From Hydrogenophilaceae bacterium (GTDB lineage: Bacteria > Pseudomonadota > Gammaproteobacteria > Burkholderiales > Thiobacillaceae): a stretch of DNA of 64,000 nucleotides. The notes below the pieces were generated by a model. It did not search any database. It saw only the letters and a list, made by a program, of their open reading frames with translations, and was not told the DNA's origin. Positions 16,896 through 25,130 of the stretch are shown piece by piece (positions within the stretch are counted from its first letter, which is position 1; each line of letters opens with the position of its first letter). The stretch lies in contig JANJWO010000012.1 of the NCBI GenBank assembly GCA_024709485.1, positions 1 through 64,000 on the forward strand. The letters are read 5' to 3'. The position numbers and the translations under genes were made by a program.

Positions 16896-17714
16896 CTACC
16901 TAAAAGATTCGACCGAATGCCTGAAATCTTGAGCCGCCGCCGGAAAAATGTCGCGCCGCATGCGCCAGCCGTAGAGCGCATGGCCCGCGCCGCTCTCGCC
17001 CTCCAGCACCAGATCGGGCGGCACGCCCGGCACCGGAAACGCCAGGCTGAACAGCATGGCGCCTTCCCGCATTTCGCTGGCGGCCTTGCGCCAGATGTCC
17101 GGCATGGCGGCCGGCGAGAGGAAGACGAATGCCACGTCAAAGGCCGAGAGATCGAGGCGCGCATAGTCCGTGCGCAGGAAACGCACGCAGCCGCCCGCGC
17201 GCCAGGCGCGCAGGCGGCTGATCAGCCAGGGCGCGGGCGCGACCTCGACGCCGCAGTACTCGCCATCCGGCCTTTGTCCGGCCAGGTAGAGCGGCAGCCC
17301 GCCCAGGCCGCTGCCAAGATCGATGAAGCGGAAAGCGCCCGCCGCCGGCAACTGCGCGAGCAGCCTGTCCCAGGCCTCGCGTCCGGAGAGGTAAAGCGGC
17401 ACGCGGGTACGGAACGCGCTCCAGTAGAACGAGAGCAGCACGGCGAACGCCGCGAAGTAGAGCCATGCGGGGAGATGCAGCGTCGAGGCCGCGACAACGG
17501 CGGGCAGAAACAGCAGCTGCATCGGCAGCCACCAGGGCGGCAGCCGCAGCACATGGCCCAGCGTCGCGGCCGCGATCCCCGCCATGATGGCAAGGCCGGG
17601 CAGTCCGGGGGTCCAGGCGGCGCTCTGCCCAAGCACGGCCGCAAGCGGCGCGGCCGCCGCCAGCGCCGCCAGTTGCGCGAGCAGCGCCCGCAGCGCGACC
17701 GGCAGAGCTCTCAT
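16896..17714 (-). CDS. Membrane-anchored class I SAM-dependent methyltransferase
   Basis: The 272 residues split into an N-terminal membrane part with about three to four helices (LLAQLAALAAAAPLAAVLG, then LAIMAGIAAATLGHVL, MQLLFLPAVVAASTLHL, YFAAFAVLLSFYWSA; residues 8-100) and a C-terminal Rossmann methyltransferase domain. SAM-binding motif I is FIDLGSGLGGLPLYL (about residue 130), followed by an acidic strand end (YCGVEV) and DVAFVFLSP. The gene is 19 bases after flhC and 43 before motA, all on one strand, so it should be co-transcribed with the master flagellar regulator. Substrate unknown; the membrane anchor suggests a lipid or a membrane or flagellar protein. Confidence 0.8.
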   Translation of the reverse strand: MRALPVALRALLAQLAALAAAAPLAAVLGQSAAWTPGLPGLAIMAGIAAATLGHVLRLPPWWLPMQLLFLPAVVAASTLHLPAWLYFAAFAVLLSFYWSAFRTRVPLYLSGREAWDRLLAQLPAAGAFRFIDLGSGLGGLPLYLAGQRPDGEYCGVEVAPAPWLISRLRAWRAGGCVRFLRTDYARLDLSAFDVAFVFLSPAAMPDIWRKAASEMREGAMLFSLAFPVPGVPPDLVLEGESGAGHALYGWRMRRDIFPAAAQDFRHSVESFR

Positions 17715-17733
17715 GCCGCGGCCAGGAAACGGC

Positions 17734-18294
17734 TCACGCCACCTTGTGGTAGGCCACGCTCTCGTCGGCAGCCTTGGATTTCTTGGTCTTGCCGGCGCGC
17801 GAAGGCATGTGGCACAGGCCGCACAGAAAATTCTCGTGCAGATCGTCGGGATGCACGATGAACTGTCCGCGGCATTTGCTGCAAGGCTTGGTTTCCAGCA
17901 TGCGCCCCTCGAAGAAGCGCACCAGCGTCCAGGCGCGCGTGAAGCTCAGCACTTCCTCGATGTCGTTGGATTGCAGATATTCGAGATACAGGCGGTAGCT
18001 GCGCAGCACCGCCTCGATGCCCTTGCACTCGGTGTTTTTGACGATGTAGCGGTAGATGTTGATGTACAAGGAGCCGTGCACATTGGGCATCCAGGTCAGG
18101 AACCAGTCGGTCGAGTACGGCAGCATGCCCTTGGGCGGCGACACGCCCTTGACTTCCTTGTACAGCTTGAGCAGGCGCTCGCGCGACAGCGAGGTCTCCG
18201 ACTCGAGCACCTGCGGCCGCGCGCCGGCCTGGATCAATTCAATCGCCAGCTGGATTTCCCTGGCTTCCGATAGCAGGCTTTGCCTCTTGGACAT
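17734..18294 (-). CDS. flhC: Flagellar master regulator subunit FlhC
   Basis: DNA-binding, zinc-containing partner in the FlhD4C2 activator of early flagellar genes. ATG 18294 gives 186 residues; the frame extends upstream into flhD but lacks the family start there. Landmarks are REIQLAIELIQAGARPQVLE, PPKGMLPYSTDWFLTWMPN and the zinc site with two CxxC pairs (CSKC and CGLC, residues about 138-161). It starts 46 bases after flhD. Presence of FlhDC rather than FleQ indicates the beta/enterobacterial type of flagellar hierarchy. Confidence 0.96.
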   Translation of the reverse strand: MSKRQSLLSEAREIQLAIELIQAGARPQVLESETSLSRERLLKLYKEVKGVSPPKGMLPYSTDWFLTWMPNVHGSLYINIYRYIVKNTECKGIEAVLRSYRLYLEYLQSNDIEEVLSFTRAWTLVRFFEGRMLETKPCSKCRGQFIVHPDDLHENFLCGLCHMPSRAGKTKKSKAADESVAYHKVA

Positions 18295-18340
18295 GCTTCT
18301 TTCCTGTTCGCGTTTTTTTTCGGGTATAGTGGAGCCGCTT

Positions 18341-18658
18341 TCAGGCGAGCGCCGCAGCCTGCTGGCCGGCCAGCAGGATGGCGGCATGGGATTGTGCCAG
18401 CGTGCGTTGCTTGGCGTAGCCGGTGAGCATGCCGAGGATGAGTTCGTCGTCGAAGCGGAAACGGGAAACCAGAATATTGGAGCCGGCCAGCTTGAGGATT
18501 TGCGCGGGGGTCAACGATTCGATCAGGTCCGCGGATTCCTGGCTGATGCCCAGCCGGTAGATGGCCGCAGGCTTGTCATCGCGGATCATGCTCTGCGCAA
18601 GCAGCAGATAGCTCAGATTGACGTTGCGCATCTCTTCGAGCATTTCTTCCAGTTTCAT
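18341..18658 (-). CDS. flhD: Flagellar master regulator subunit FlhD
   Basis: Partner of FlhC in the class I transcription activator. ATG 18658, with GGAGAACGG as ribosome site, gives 105 residues of mainly helical protein with NVNLSYLLLAQSMIRDDKPA and AIYRLGISQESADLIESLTP, both typical of FlhD. The frame extends upstream to 18730 without a plausible start. It is slightly shorter than the 116-residue E. coli protein, which is normal for beta-proteobacterial members. Its upstream region (18659-18824) holds the TCCTACG repeats described separately. Confidence 0.94.
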   Translation of the reverse strand: MKLEEMLEEMRNVNLSYLLLAQSMIRDDKPAAIYRLGISQESADLIESLTPAQILKLAGSNILVSRFRFDDELILGMLTGYAKQRTLAQSHAAILLAGQQAAALA

Positions 18659-18788
18659 ATTCCGTTCTCCGATCTGTTTTCGAGACTCCGCCAGCCATAT
18701 TGCATGCGGTTGAGTCATTGTCGGCCACACGAGTGGAAAATGAATACGGAAAAACGCCGTATTGTTTGCCAGACAGGCGCTCCTCGGA

Positions 18789-18832
18789 CGTAGGTTTCCT
18801 TCCTACGCGATGTCGGTGTTTGTCCTACGCGA
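18789..18832. promoter_or_regulatory. Possible regulator site upstream of flhD: TCCTACG direct and inverted repeats
   Basis: CGTAGG-TTTCCTT-CCTACG forms an inverted repeat at 18789-18807. The word TCCTACGCGA occurs at 18801-18810 and again at 18823-18832, a 22-base period equal to about two helical turns. Such arrays are typical for dimeric response regulators of the NarL/BvgA/EvgA group. The second copy overlaps the stop codon of the upstream HD-GYP gene. Binding is inferred, and the regulator is unknown. Confidence 0.45.
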
Positions 18833-20012
18833 CGCCCATGAGCTTGTTGAGATCGAAACCCCAGGCCGCCGGATCCTCGGGGCTCTTGATGCCATCCTGG
18901 CTGCGCGCCAGATCGATCAGTTCGAGCCGCACCGGCTCCTGCGACTTGGTCGAGAAAAACACTTTCACCTTGGGCTTGAGCAGGCTGCCGTCGGATTGTT
19001 CGGCCACCACCGCGAGCCGTCCGGAATTCAGGCGCACCAGCGAACCGACCGGGTAGATGCCCACCGTCTTCACGAACGCCTGAAACACCGTCTCGTCGAA
19101 ATGCCCGTCGCGCCACTCGGCCATGCGTCTGATCGCTTCAGCCGGCGCCCAGCCTTTCTTGTAGACGCGGTCGGAAGTCACTGCGTCGTACACGTCGCAG
19201 ACCGCGCCCATGCGCGCATACAGCGTGAGTCCGTCGCCCGCGAGCTTGTTCGGATAGCCGGCCCCATCCATCCTTTCATGGTGGTGCAGGCAGACGTCGA
19301 GGGTGATTTCATCGGTCACGTTGGCGGATCTGAGGATTTCCCAGCCCTGCAGCGGATGGCTCTTGACGATGGTGAATTCATCGTCGGTGAGCTTGCCCGG
19401 CTTGTTCAGTATCTCGAGCGGCACGCCCATCTTGCCGACGTCGTGCATCAGCCCCGCCATGCCGACCTGATGCAGCAAGCTCTTGTCCAGCCCCAGGCGC
19501 CGGCCGAGGGACATCATCAGCACGCACACCGCCACCGAGTGCATGTAGGTGTAGTCGTCGACGCTCTTGAGCCTCATCAGGTTCATCAGCGCATCGGAAT
19601 TGCGGTCGATCGACTGGTAGATCTCGTCCACCATCGGCATGACTTCCTGCACGTCGAGCGCCTGCCCCATGCGCGCCTGGTTGAACAGATTGATCACCAC
19701 GCGCCTGGCCCTGGCCTGCACCTGCTTGGCCCGCCCGATCTCCTCTTCGTACGACACCCGCCTGACCGGCGCGACCTTGGCCTCAGGGGGCGCGGTTTGC
19801 CGGGCGGCGGCCTGGGCCGCCGCCTCGACATCCAGGCCTTTCGCGGTATCGATCATCACCGCTTGAATGCCGCTTTGCTGCAGCGTCTTCAAATCCTCCG
19901 CCCGCTCCAGCCTGAACGAGGAACGCCAGAACGGGTGGTTCATCCAGCCCGCGCCCAGGGACTCGATGTACATGCCCAGCCGCAAATCACGTATCGGAAT
20001 CGTCTTGATCAT
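18825..20012 (-). CDS. HD-GYP domain cyclic-di-GMP phosphodiesterase
   Basis: Predicted cytoplasmic enzyme that hydrolyses c-di-GMP. From ATG 20012 there are 395 residues: an N-terminal DUF3391-type region (IPIRDLRLGMYIESLGAGWM; FRLERAEDLKTLQQSGIQAV), a linker rich in Ala and Gln, and an HD-GYP domain from about residue 130. Catalytic elements are present: HSVAVCVLMMSLGRR, MHDVGKMGVP, HHHERMDGAGYP and DVYDAVTSDRVYKKG. It is upstream of flhD on the same strand. A weak FliA-like -10 word (GCCGATTT on the minus strand, 20094-20101) lies about 85 bases before the start, but its -35 partner is poor. Confidence 0.92.
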   Translation of the reverse strand: MIKTIPIRDLRLGMYIESLGAGWMNHPFWRSSFRLERAEDLKTLQQSGIQAVMIDTAKGLDVEAAAQAAARQTAPPEAKVAPVRRVSYEEEIGRAKQVQARARRVVINLFNQARMGQALDVQEVMPMVDEIYQSIDRNSDALMNLMRLKSVDDYTYMHSVAVCVLMMSLGRRLGLDKSLLHQVGMAGLMHDVGKMGVPLEILNKPGKLTDDEFTIVKSHPLQGWEILRSANVTDEITLDVCLHHHERMDGAGYPNKLAGDGLTLYARMGAVCDVYDAVTSDRVYKKGWAPAEAIRRMAEWRDGHFDETVFQAFVKTVGIYPVGSLVRLNSGRLAVVAEQSDGSLLKPKVKVFFSTKSQEPVRLELIDLARSQDGIKSPEDPAAWGFDLNKLMGVA

Positions 20013-20213
20013 GGTGCAAGCACTCCACCTGCGGCCGCGTCCCGACAAAACTGTGGATGATCCGATGGGGCTACGCAGCTACCGCCTGATATTAAATCGG
20101 CAGCAAAAGCGCATTCTGAAGGGCCAGGCGCAATTCGCGGCCCCTGCGGCGCACGGCTGCGGGGGGGCCACGAGAAGCTTGCCGGGCTTGCTTGCAAAGG
20201 CTCGAAGCGCCGT

Positions 20214-22469
20214 TTAGGCCGTCAGCAGCGGCTCGGGGAATTCCAGCCTGACCCCGCCCTCCGCATCCACGTCCACGCGCACGCGTCCGCCGCTGGCCAG
20301 CCGCCCGAACAGCAGTTCGTCGGCCAGCGCCTTGCGGATGGTGTCCTGGATCAGCCGCGCCATCGGCCTTGCGCCCATGTTGGGGTCGAAGCCTTCCTTG
20401 CCCAGATGGTCCTTGAGCGCGTCACTGAAGCTGATTTCCACCTTCTTCTCGTGCAGCTGGTCTTCCAGCTGCATCAGGAACTTGTCCACCACGCGCATCA
20501 CCACTTCATGGGTAAGCGGCGCGAACTGGATGATGGCGTCGAGCCGGTTGCGGAACTCGGGCGTGAACATGCGCTTGATGTCCATCAGCTCGTCGCCGGC
20601 CTTGCTCGACTGGGCGAAGCCGATCGAGGCTCGGGACAGGTTCTCGGCGCCGGCGTTGGTGGTCATGATCAGGATGACGTTGCGGAAATCCACCTTGCGG
20701 CCGTTGGTGTCGGTCAGCGTGCCGTGGTCCATCACCTGCAAGAGCACGTTGAAGATGTCCGGATGCGCCTTCTCGATCTCGTCCAGCAGCAGCACGCAGT
20801 GCGGGTGCTTGTTGACCGCCTCGGTCAAGAGGCCGCCCTGGTCGAAGCCGACGTAGCCGGGCGGCGCGCCGATCAGGCGCGACACCGCGTGACGCTCCAT
20901 GTATTCGGACATGTCGAAGCGGGTCAGCTCAATGCCCAGGGTATAGGCGAGCTGGCGCGCCACCTCGGTCTTGCCGACGCCGGTGGGGCCGGAAAACAGG
21001 AAGGAGCCGATTGGCTTTTGCGGGTTGCCGAGGCCGCTCCTGGACATCTTGATCGCGGCGGCGAGCGCGTCGATGGCGGCGTCCTGGCCGAACACCACGG
21101 CCTTGAGGTCGCGGTCGAGGCGCTTCAAGGACTCGCGGTCGTCGACGGACACGGTTTTCGCCGGCACGCGCGCGATCTTGGCGATGATGTCCTCGATTTC
21201 CCTGGGCGTGATGACCTTCTTTTGCCGCGACTTGGGCAGGATGCGCTGCGCCGCGCCGGCCTCGTCGATGACGTCGATGGCCTTGTCCGGCAGGTGGCGG
21301 TCGCTGATGAAGCGCGCCGACAGCTGCGCCGCCGAGGTCAGCGCGGAGGCGGTGTACTTCACGCCGTGGTGGTCCTCGAAGCGCGATTTCAGGCCGCGCA
21401 GGATGGCCACGGTGTCGTCCACGCTGGGCTCCAGCACGTCGATCTTCTGGAAGCGGCGCGACAGCGCATGGTCCTTCTCGAAGATGCCGCGGTATTCGGT
21501 ATAGGTGGTGGCGCCGATGCAGCGCAGCTGGCCCGAGGACAGCGCGGGCTTCAACAGGTTGGAAGCGTCCAGGGTGCCGCCGGAAGCCGCGCCCGCGCCA
21601 ATCAGGGTGTGGATCTCGTCGATGAACAGGATGGCGTCGGAATCGTCGGCCAACTGCTTCAGCACGCCCTTCAAGCGCTGCTCGAAATCGCCGCGGTACT
21701 TGGTGCCGGCCAGGAGCGCGCCCATGTCGAGCGCGTACACCGTGCTGTGGGCCAGGATGTCGGGCACCGTGCCCTCGACGATGCGCCGCGCCAGGCCCTC
21801 GGCGATGGCGGTCTTGCCCACGCCCGCCTCGCCCACCAGCAGCGGGTTGTTCTTGCGGCGGCGGCACAGGGTCTGGATCACCCGCTCCAGTTCGGTCTCG
21901 CGCCCGATCAGCGGGTCGATCTTGCCGGCCAGCGCCTGGGCGTTGAGATTCAGCGTATAGGATTCCAGCGGCGTGCCGGCCGCGCCCTCCTGCGCGGTTT
22001 CGGTGGATTCCTCCTGGCGCGGCGCGCTGGCCTGCGGCACCTTGGCGATGCCGTGGGAGATGAAATTGACCACATCGAGGCGCGAAACGCCCTGCTGGTC
22101 GAGGAAATAGGCGGCGTGCGAGTCCTTCTCGCCGAAGATCGCCACCAGCACGTTGGCGCCGGTGACCTCTTTCTTGCCGGAGGACTGCACGTGCAGGATG
22201 GCGCGCTGGATCACGCGCTGGAAGCCCAGCGTGGGCTGGGTGTCGACCTCGCCCTCGCCTTCGACCCGGGGCGCGTGCTCCTCGATGAATTCGCTCAGCT
22301 TCTTGCGCAGTTCGTCCACGCTGGCGCCGCAGGCGCGCAGCACCTCGGCGGCGGAGGGGTTGTCCAGCATCGCCAGCAACAGATGCTCGACCGTGATGAA
22401 CTCGTGCCGCTTCTGGCGCGCGTCCATGAAGGCCATGTGCAAGCTGACTTCGAGTTCCTGCGCAATCAT
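20214..22469 (-). CDS. clpA: ATP-dependent Clp protease ATPase subunit ClpA
   Basis: Hexameric unfoldase that feeds proteins to ClpP. The 751 residues contain the double Clp-N domain ([20 protein letters not shown]), AAA1 with P-loop [17 protein letters not shown] and Walker [21 protein letters not shown], and AAA2 with [16 protein letters not shown] and [20 protein letters not shown]. Absence of the ClpB middle coiled coil and the adjacent clpS separate ClpA from ClpB. The start is seven bases after clpS. Confidence 0.98.
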   Translation of the reverse strand: MIAQELEVSLHMAFMDARQKRHEFITVEHLLLAMLDNPSAAEVLRACGASVDELRKKLSEFIEEHAPRVEGEGEVDTQPTLGFQRVIQRAILHVQSSGKKEVTGANVLVAIFGEKDSHAAYFLDQQGVSRLDVVNFISHGIAKVPQASAPRQEESTETAQEGAAGTPLESYTLNLNAQALAGKIDPLIGRETELERVIQTLCRRRKNNPLLVGEAGVGKTAIAEGLARRIVEGTVPDILAHSTVYALDMGALLAGTKYRGDFEQRLKGVLKQLADDSDAILFIDEIHTLIGAGAASGGTLDASNLLKPALSSGQLRCIGATTYTEYRGIFEKDHALSRRFQKIDVLEPSVDDTVAILRGLKSRFEDHHGVKYTASALTSAAQLSARFISDRHLPDKAIDVIDEAGAAQRILPKSRQKKVITPREIEDIIAKIARVPAKTVSVDDRESLKRLDRDLKAVVFGQDAAIDALAAAIKMSRSGLGNPQKPIGSFLFSGPTGVGKTEVARQLAYTLGIELTRFDMSEYMERHAVSRLIGAPPGYVGFDQGGLLTEAVNKHPHCVLLLDEIEKAHPDIFNVLLQVMDHGTLTDTNGRKVDFRNVILIMTTNAGAENLSRASIGFAQSSKAGDELMDIKRMFTPEFRNRLDAIIQFAPLTHEVVMRVVDKFLMQLEDQLHEKKVEISFSDALKDHLGKEGFDPNMGARPMARLIQDTIRKALADELLFGRLASGGRVRVDVDAEGGVRLEFPEPLLTA

Positions 22470-22476
22470 GATTACC

Positions 22477-22785
22477 TCAACTTTTCTCCATCGTGCACTG
22501 CAAAGGGTGCTGGTTCTCCCTGGCGTAACGCGTCACCTGGTCCACCTTGGTGTTGGCGATGTCCTTCGGATAGATGCCGCAGATTCCCACGCCCTCCGTA
22601 TGCACTTTGAGCATGATTTGCGTTGCCCGTTCACGGTCCATGCCAAAAAAACGCTGCAACACCACGACGACGAAGTCCATGGGCGTGTAATCGTCATTCA
22701 GCAACAGAACCTTGTACAGCGGGGGCGGCTTGACCCTGGCCTTGGCCGGGTCGAGCACGATGCCCGCTTCCCGTTTGACTGCCAT
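22477..22785 (-). CDS. clpS: ClpA adaptor and N-recognin ClpS
   Basis: Small adaptor that binds N-degron substrates and delivers them to ClpA. The 102 residues show the family core: [20 protein letters not shown] (residues about 27-46), [20 protein letters not shown], then [20 protein letters not shown]. The DDYTPMDFV segment forms the N-end binding pocket. It precedes clpA by seven bases in the usual clpS-clpA unit. Confidence 0.97.
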   Translation of the reverse strand: MAVKREAGIVLDPAKARVKPPPLYKVLLLNDDYTPMDFVVVVLQRFFGMDRERATQIMLKVHTEGVGICGIYPKDIANTKVDQVTRYARENQHPLQCTMEKS

Positions 22786-22885
22786 GTATAAAATCTAGCT
22801 TATAACAATGCCTATATTTGATGAGCCAGGCGGAATTTTCAAGCCTGGGAGAATGAGGGGTTTACCGGGCTTGTTTCAAAGTATG

Positions 22886-22915
22886 AAAAATGCCCCTCGC
22901 GGGGCGTTTTTTATT
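22886..22915 (-). terminator. Terminator after the signalling block (bidirectional type)
   Basis: Hairpin GCCCC-TCGC-GGGGC-like (22892-22905) flanked by A5 on the left and T6 on the right, so it can end transcripts from either side; on the minus strand it lies 160 bases after the 23073 stop. The same element, almost base for base, stands after the tRNA-Ser gene at 45.55 kb. Confidence 0.75.
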
Positions 22916-22986
22916 TGGCGGAGCGGGGCGGCGGCCCCTCCCCGGTACAAGAAACCTGCGTGTCGGATTTCGAGTCCGGCTGCATC
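22916..22986 (-). pseudogene. Decayed 3' fragment of tRNA-Ser(CGA)
   Basis: Read on the minus strand, this matches the last two-thirds of the intact tRNA-Ser at 45583-45674. The anticodon arm still has CGA in the loop (CTCGAAA), and the variable arm (GCAGGTTTCTTGTA) and GCTCCGCCA 3' end are recognisable. The T arm is scrambled (GGGGAGGGGCCGCCGCCCC), and the acceptor 5' half and D arm are missing. It cannot fold as a tRNA. Homology continues leftwards through the terminator for about 100 bases in total. The fragment has the same orientation as the intact gene 22.6 kb away and may be a remnant of an attachment site. Confidence 0.75.
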
Positions 22987-23072
22987 CGGGATAAGCGGCG
23001 CGGCTTGCCGCCTTAGAACAGCGGGGGCGAAGCGCGTGCCGGCAAGGCGTCGCCGCCCGGACTCAATCCGGC

Positions 23073-24752
23073 TCAGTCCAGGCAATAATGCACGGTGACT
23101 TCATTGCCGATGTCCGAATAATCCACATCGTAACTTAAGCGCCGCACCAGTTCAATGCCGCGGCCGGCCATCGAGCGTTCGGATGCCGAAGCCCGCTGTT
23201 TCCAGTCGAATCCGGGGCCGCTGTCGCGCACGCCGATCCTCGCCATCTTCCGGGCGTCGCGGTACAGAATCTCGATCTCGATCTCGATGAAGCCGTCCTG
23301 CAGCGCCGCCAGCGCCTGCTTGCGGTGCACGGCGTAGCGGCCGAAGCCATCGGAAACCGTTTTCAGCGACGAATCGATCCCCAGCAGGCCGTGATCCAGC
23401 GCGTTGGAAACCAGTTCCGACAGGATCATGAAGATCTGGCCGGCGTGCTCCTTCAGCCCGTCGATTCGCTCGGTCAGGCACGTCAGCAAAGGCGCGATCT
23501 CCAGATATTTGAGTTCCTGCGCCTCGAAACGGAAGAACATGCGCAGCCCGTCGCCGCCCGATTCCACGCGGTCGCCGATCGGGAGCGGTATTTCCAGCGT
23601 GCCCGGCGCCGGCACGGCGAACATGACCGCCGCAATGTCGTCGATGACCGAACCGGCGCGGTGCTGGTCGAGCGCCTGCAGCAGCGCGTCAAACCGGTTT
23701 TCCGCCGAGGCCGCCTCCAGCACCGACCAGGCGCGCTCCGCGCCGAACTGCTCGCCCTGGACGTTTTCCGCCTCGGTCAGGCCGTCCGACCACAGGAATA
23801 GCTGGCATTCGCCGCTGTAGGAAAAAACGTCGAGCTCCGAGGAGAACGATTCCGGCGGCAGGATGCCCATGGGCACGTGCCGGGATTTCCAGCGCCTGAC
23901 GATCCTGCCTGTGGCGTCGACCAGGCAGGGATAGGGATTGCCGCCGTTCCACACCTCGATCATGCCGGCCACCGGATTGACCGAAACCAGCGTCACCGCC
24001 GCGAAGCGGCCCTCTGCGCTCATGGCATGCAGGCGGCTGTTCATGACTTCGGCAATGCGCGCGATGCCGTAGCCGAGCGCCGTCATGGAGTAGAAGGTGT
24101 CGAACAGGGGCAGCGAGGCCACGGCCGCGGGCAGCCCGTGGCCCATGCCGTCGCTGAGCAGAATGTGGTGGCACTGTCCGGGCGTGCGCGCCGCCGCGAG
24201 CAGATCGCCGCTGAAATGCCACGCCGGGGTGACGCGGTAGCGCAAGGCCGGATCCCGCAAACCCTCGCGGCTGATCATGTACTCCATCAGCCGCGCCCCG
24301 ATGCGGCGCTCCTCCTCCGCCTGGCGGTAATACGCCGCAAGCTCCTCCGCGTGCCGGGTCAGCTCGCGCTGCATCTCGGCAATCCGTTGAAACACCCTCA
24401 CCTTCGACTGGAATACGGGGAGCGACAGCGGCTTGAGCAGGTAGTCGTCCGCCCCCGCCTTCAGCCCCTCGACAATCTCGTGTTCCCGGCCGAGCGCCGT
24501 CACCATCAGGATCGGCAACCAACTCCCCGCCATCTCGCGGATGCGCCGCGTGGCTTCCAGGCCGCCCATGCCCGGCATCATGACGTCCATCAGGATCATG
24601 TCGGGGGGATCCGCGGCGAATTTCTCCAGCGCCTCCTCACCCGTAGCCGCCAGAACCGGCCGATGCCCCATTCTCGCGACCGCCTGGCTGGCGATCGCGA
24701 CGTTGTCTGGCGCGTCATCCACCACCAGTATCCTCATGCCCGTATTACTCAT
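23073..24752 (-). CDS. hsbR: HsbR-like response regulator: receiver, PP2C/SpoIIE phosphatase and RsbW-type kinase domain
   Basis: From ATG 24752 there are 559 residues in three parts. A receiver (1-125) has the acidic pair D12/D13 and phosphoacceptor D56 (MILMDVMMPGMGG). A SpoIIE/PP2C phosphatase (about 175-385) has FSGDLLAAARTPG, LLSDGMGHGLPAA and LFLWSDGLTEAENV. A GHKL anti-sigma-kinase-like domain (about 420-559) has ILSELVSNALDHGLLG, VRDSGPGFDW and GRGIELVRRL. This is the architecture of P. aeruginosa HsbR, which sets the phosphorylation of the anti-anti-sigma factor HsbA. The start is 17 bases after an HsbA-like STAS gene. Symbol by analogy; target not proven. Confidence 0.85.
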   Translation of the reverse strand: MSNTGMRILVVDDAPDNVAIASQAVARMGHRPVLAATGEEALEKFAADPPDMILMDVMMPGMGGLEATRRIREMAGSWLPILMVTALGREHEIVEGLKAGADDYLLKPLSLPVFQSKVRVFQRIAEMQRELTRHAEELAAYYRQAEEERRIGARLMEYMISREGLRDPALRYRVTPAWHFSGDLLAAARTPGQCHHILLSDGMGHGLPAAVASLPLFDTFYSMTALGYGIARIAEVMNSRLHAMSAEGRFAAVTLVSVNPVAGMIEVWNGGNPYPCLVDATGRIVRRWKSRHVPMGILPPESFSSELDVFSYSGECQLFLWSDGLTEAENVQGEQFGAERAWSVLEAASAENRFDALLQALDQHRAGSVIDDIAAVMFAVPAPGTLEIPLPIGDRVESGGDGLRMFFRFEAQELKYLEIAPLLTCLTERIDGLKEHAGQIFMILSELVSNALDHGLLGIDSSLKTVSDGFGRYAVHRKQALAALQDGFIEIEIEILYRDARKMARIGVRDSGPGFDWKQRASASERSMAGRGIELVRRLSYDVDYSDIGNEVTVHYCLD

Positions 24753-24769
24753 TGCAAAACCGCTTGTCC

Positions 24770-25075
24770 TTATCTGATGGTGAACAACTGCCCGAATTTC
24801 GCCAGCTCGAGCACTTGCGCCACCGCGCCCTTGCAATTGACCAGCGTCAGCGATCTTGAGGTGCCGTTTGCCCGCTCCTTGAGCAGCAGCAGCATGCCCA
24901 GCGCGGAACTGTCGATGTAAGTCACCTCCGCAAAGTCCACCTCCAGCTTGTTGACGCTCGCATCGGACAGCAGGGGATCCACCCCCTGTATGAACGTGTT
25001 GTGGGAACTGAAATCGAAACGGCCGTTGAGCAGCATCCGCACCGTTTCGCCTTCCCTGTGGATATCGACATCCAT
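24770..25075 (-). CDS. hsbA: HsbA-like STAS anti-anti-sigma factor
   Basis: The 101-residue single STAS domain carries the phosphorylatable motif YIDSSALGML, with serines at 56 and 57. In SpoIIAA/RsbV proteins a serine here is phosphorylated by the partner kinase and restored by the PP2C phosphatase. Both activities are encoded in the next gene, 17 bases downstream. In P. aeruginosa the equivalent HsbA moves between the flagellar anti-sigma factor FlgM and a diguanylate cyclase. FlgM and a GGDEF protein are both in this window, which fits but does not prove the same role here. Confidence 0.85.
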   Translation of the reverse strand: MDVDIHREGETVRMLLNGRFDFSSHNTFIQGVDPLLSDASVNKLEVDFAEVTYIDSSALGMLLLLKERANGTSRSLTLVNCKGAVAQVLELAKFGQLFTIR

Positions 25076-25130
25076 AATGACTCCTTCCTGGCTTGTTGTA
25101 TCGTAAAAAATTCAAATCCGGCTCTTTTCT

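Noticed and set aside
20049-20213. Terminator after clpA from the GGCCCC...GGGGCC stretch near 20137-20171
   Set aside because: Stem is interrupted and no T run follows on the minus strand; not listed as a feature.
22916-22986. Functional second tRNA-Ser
   Set aside because: The 5' acceptor strand and D arm are absent and the T arm does not match; only the anticodon and variable arms are recognisable.
24753-25115. Extended N-terminus for the HsbR-like protein (start 25115)
   Set aside because: The extension is the STAS gene read in another frame; receiver homology begins just after ATG 24752.
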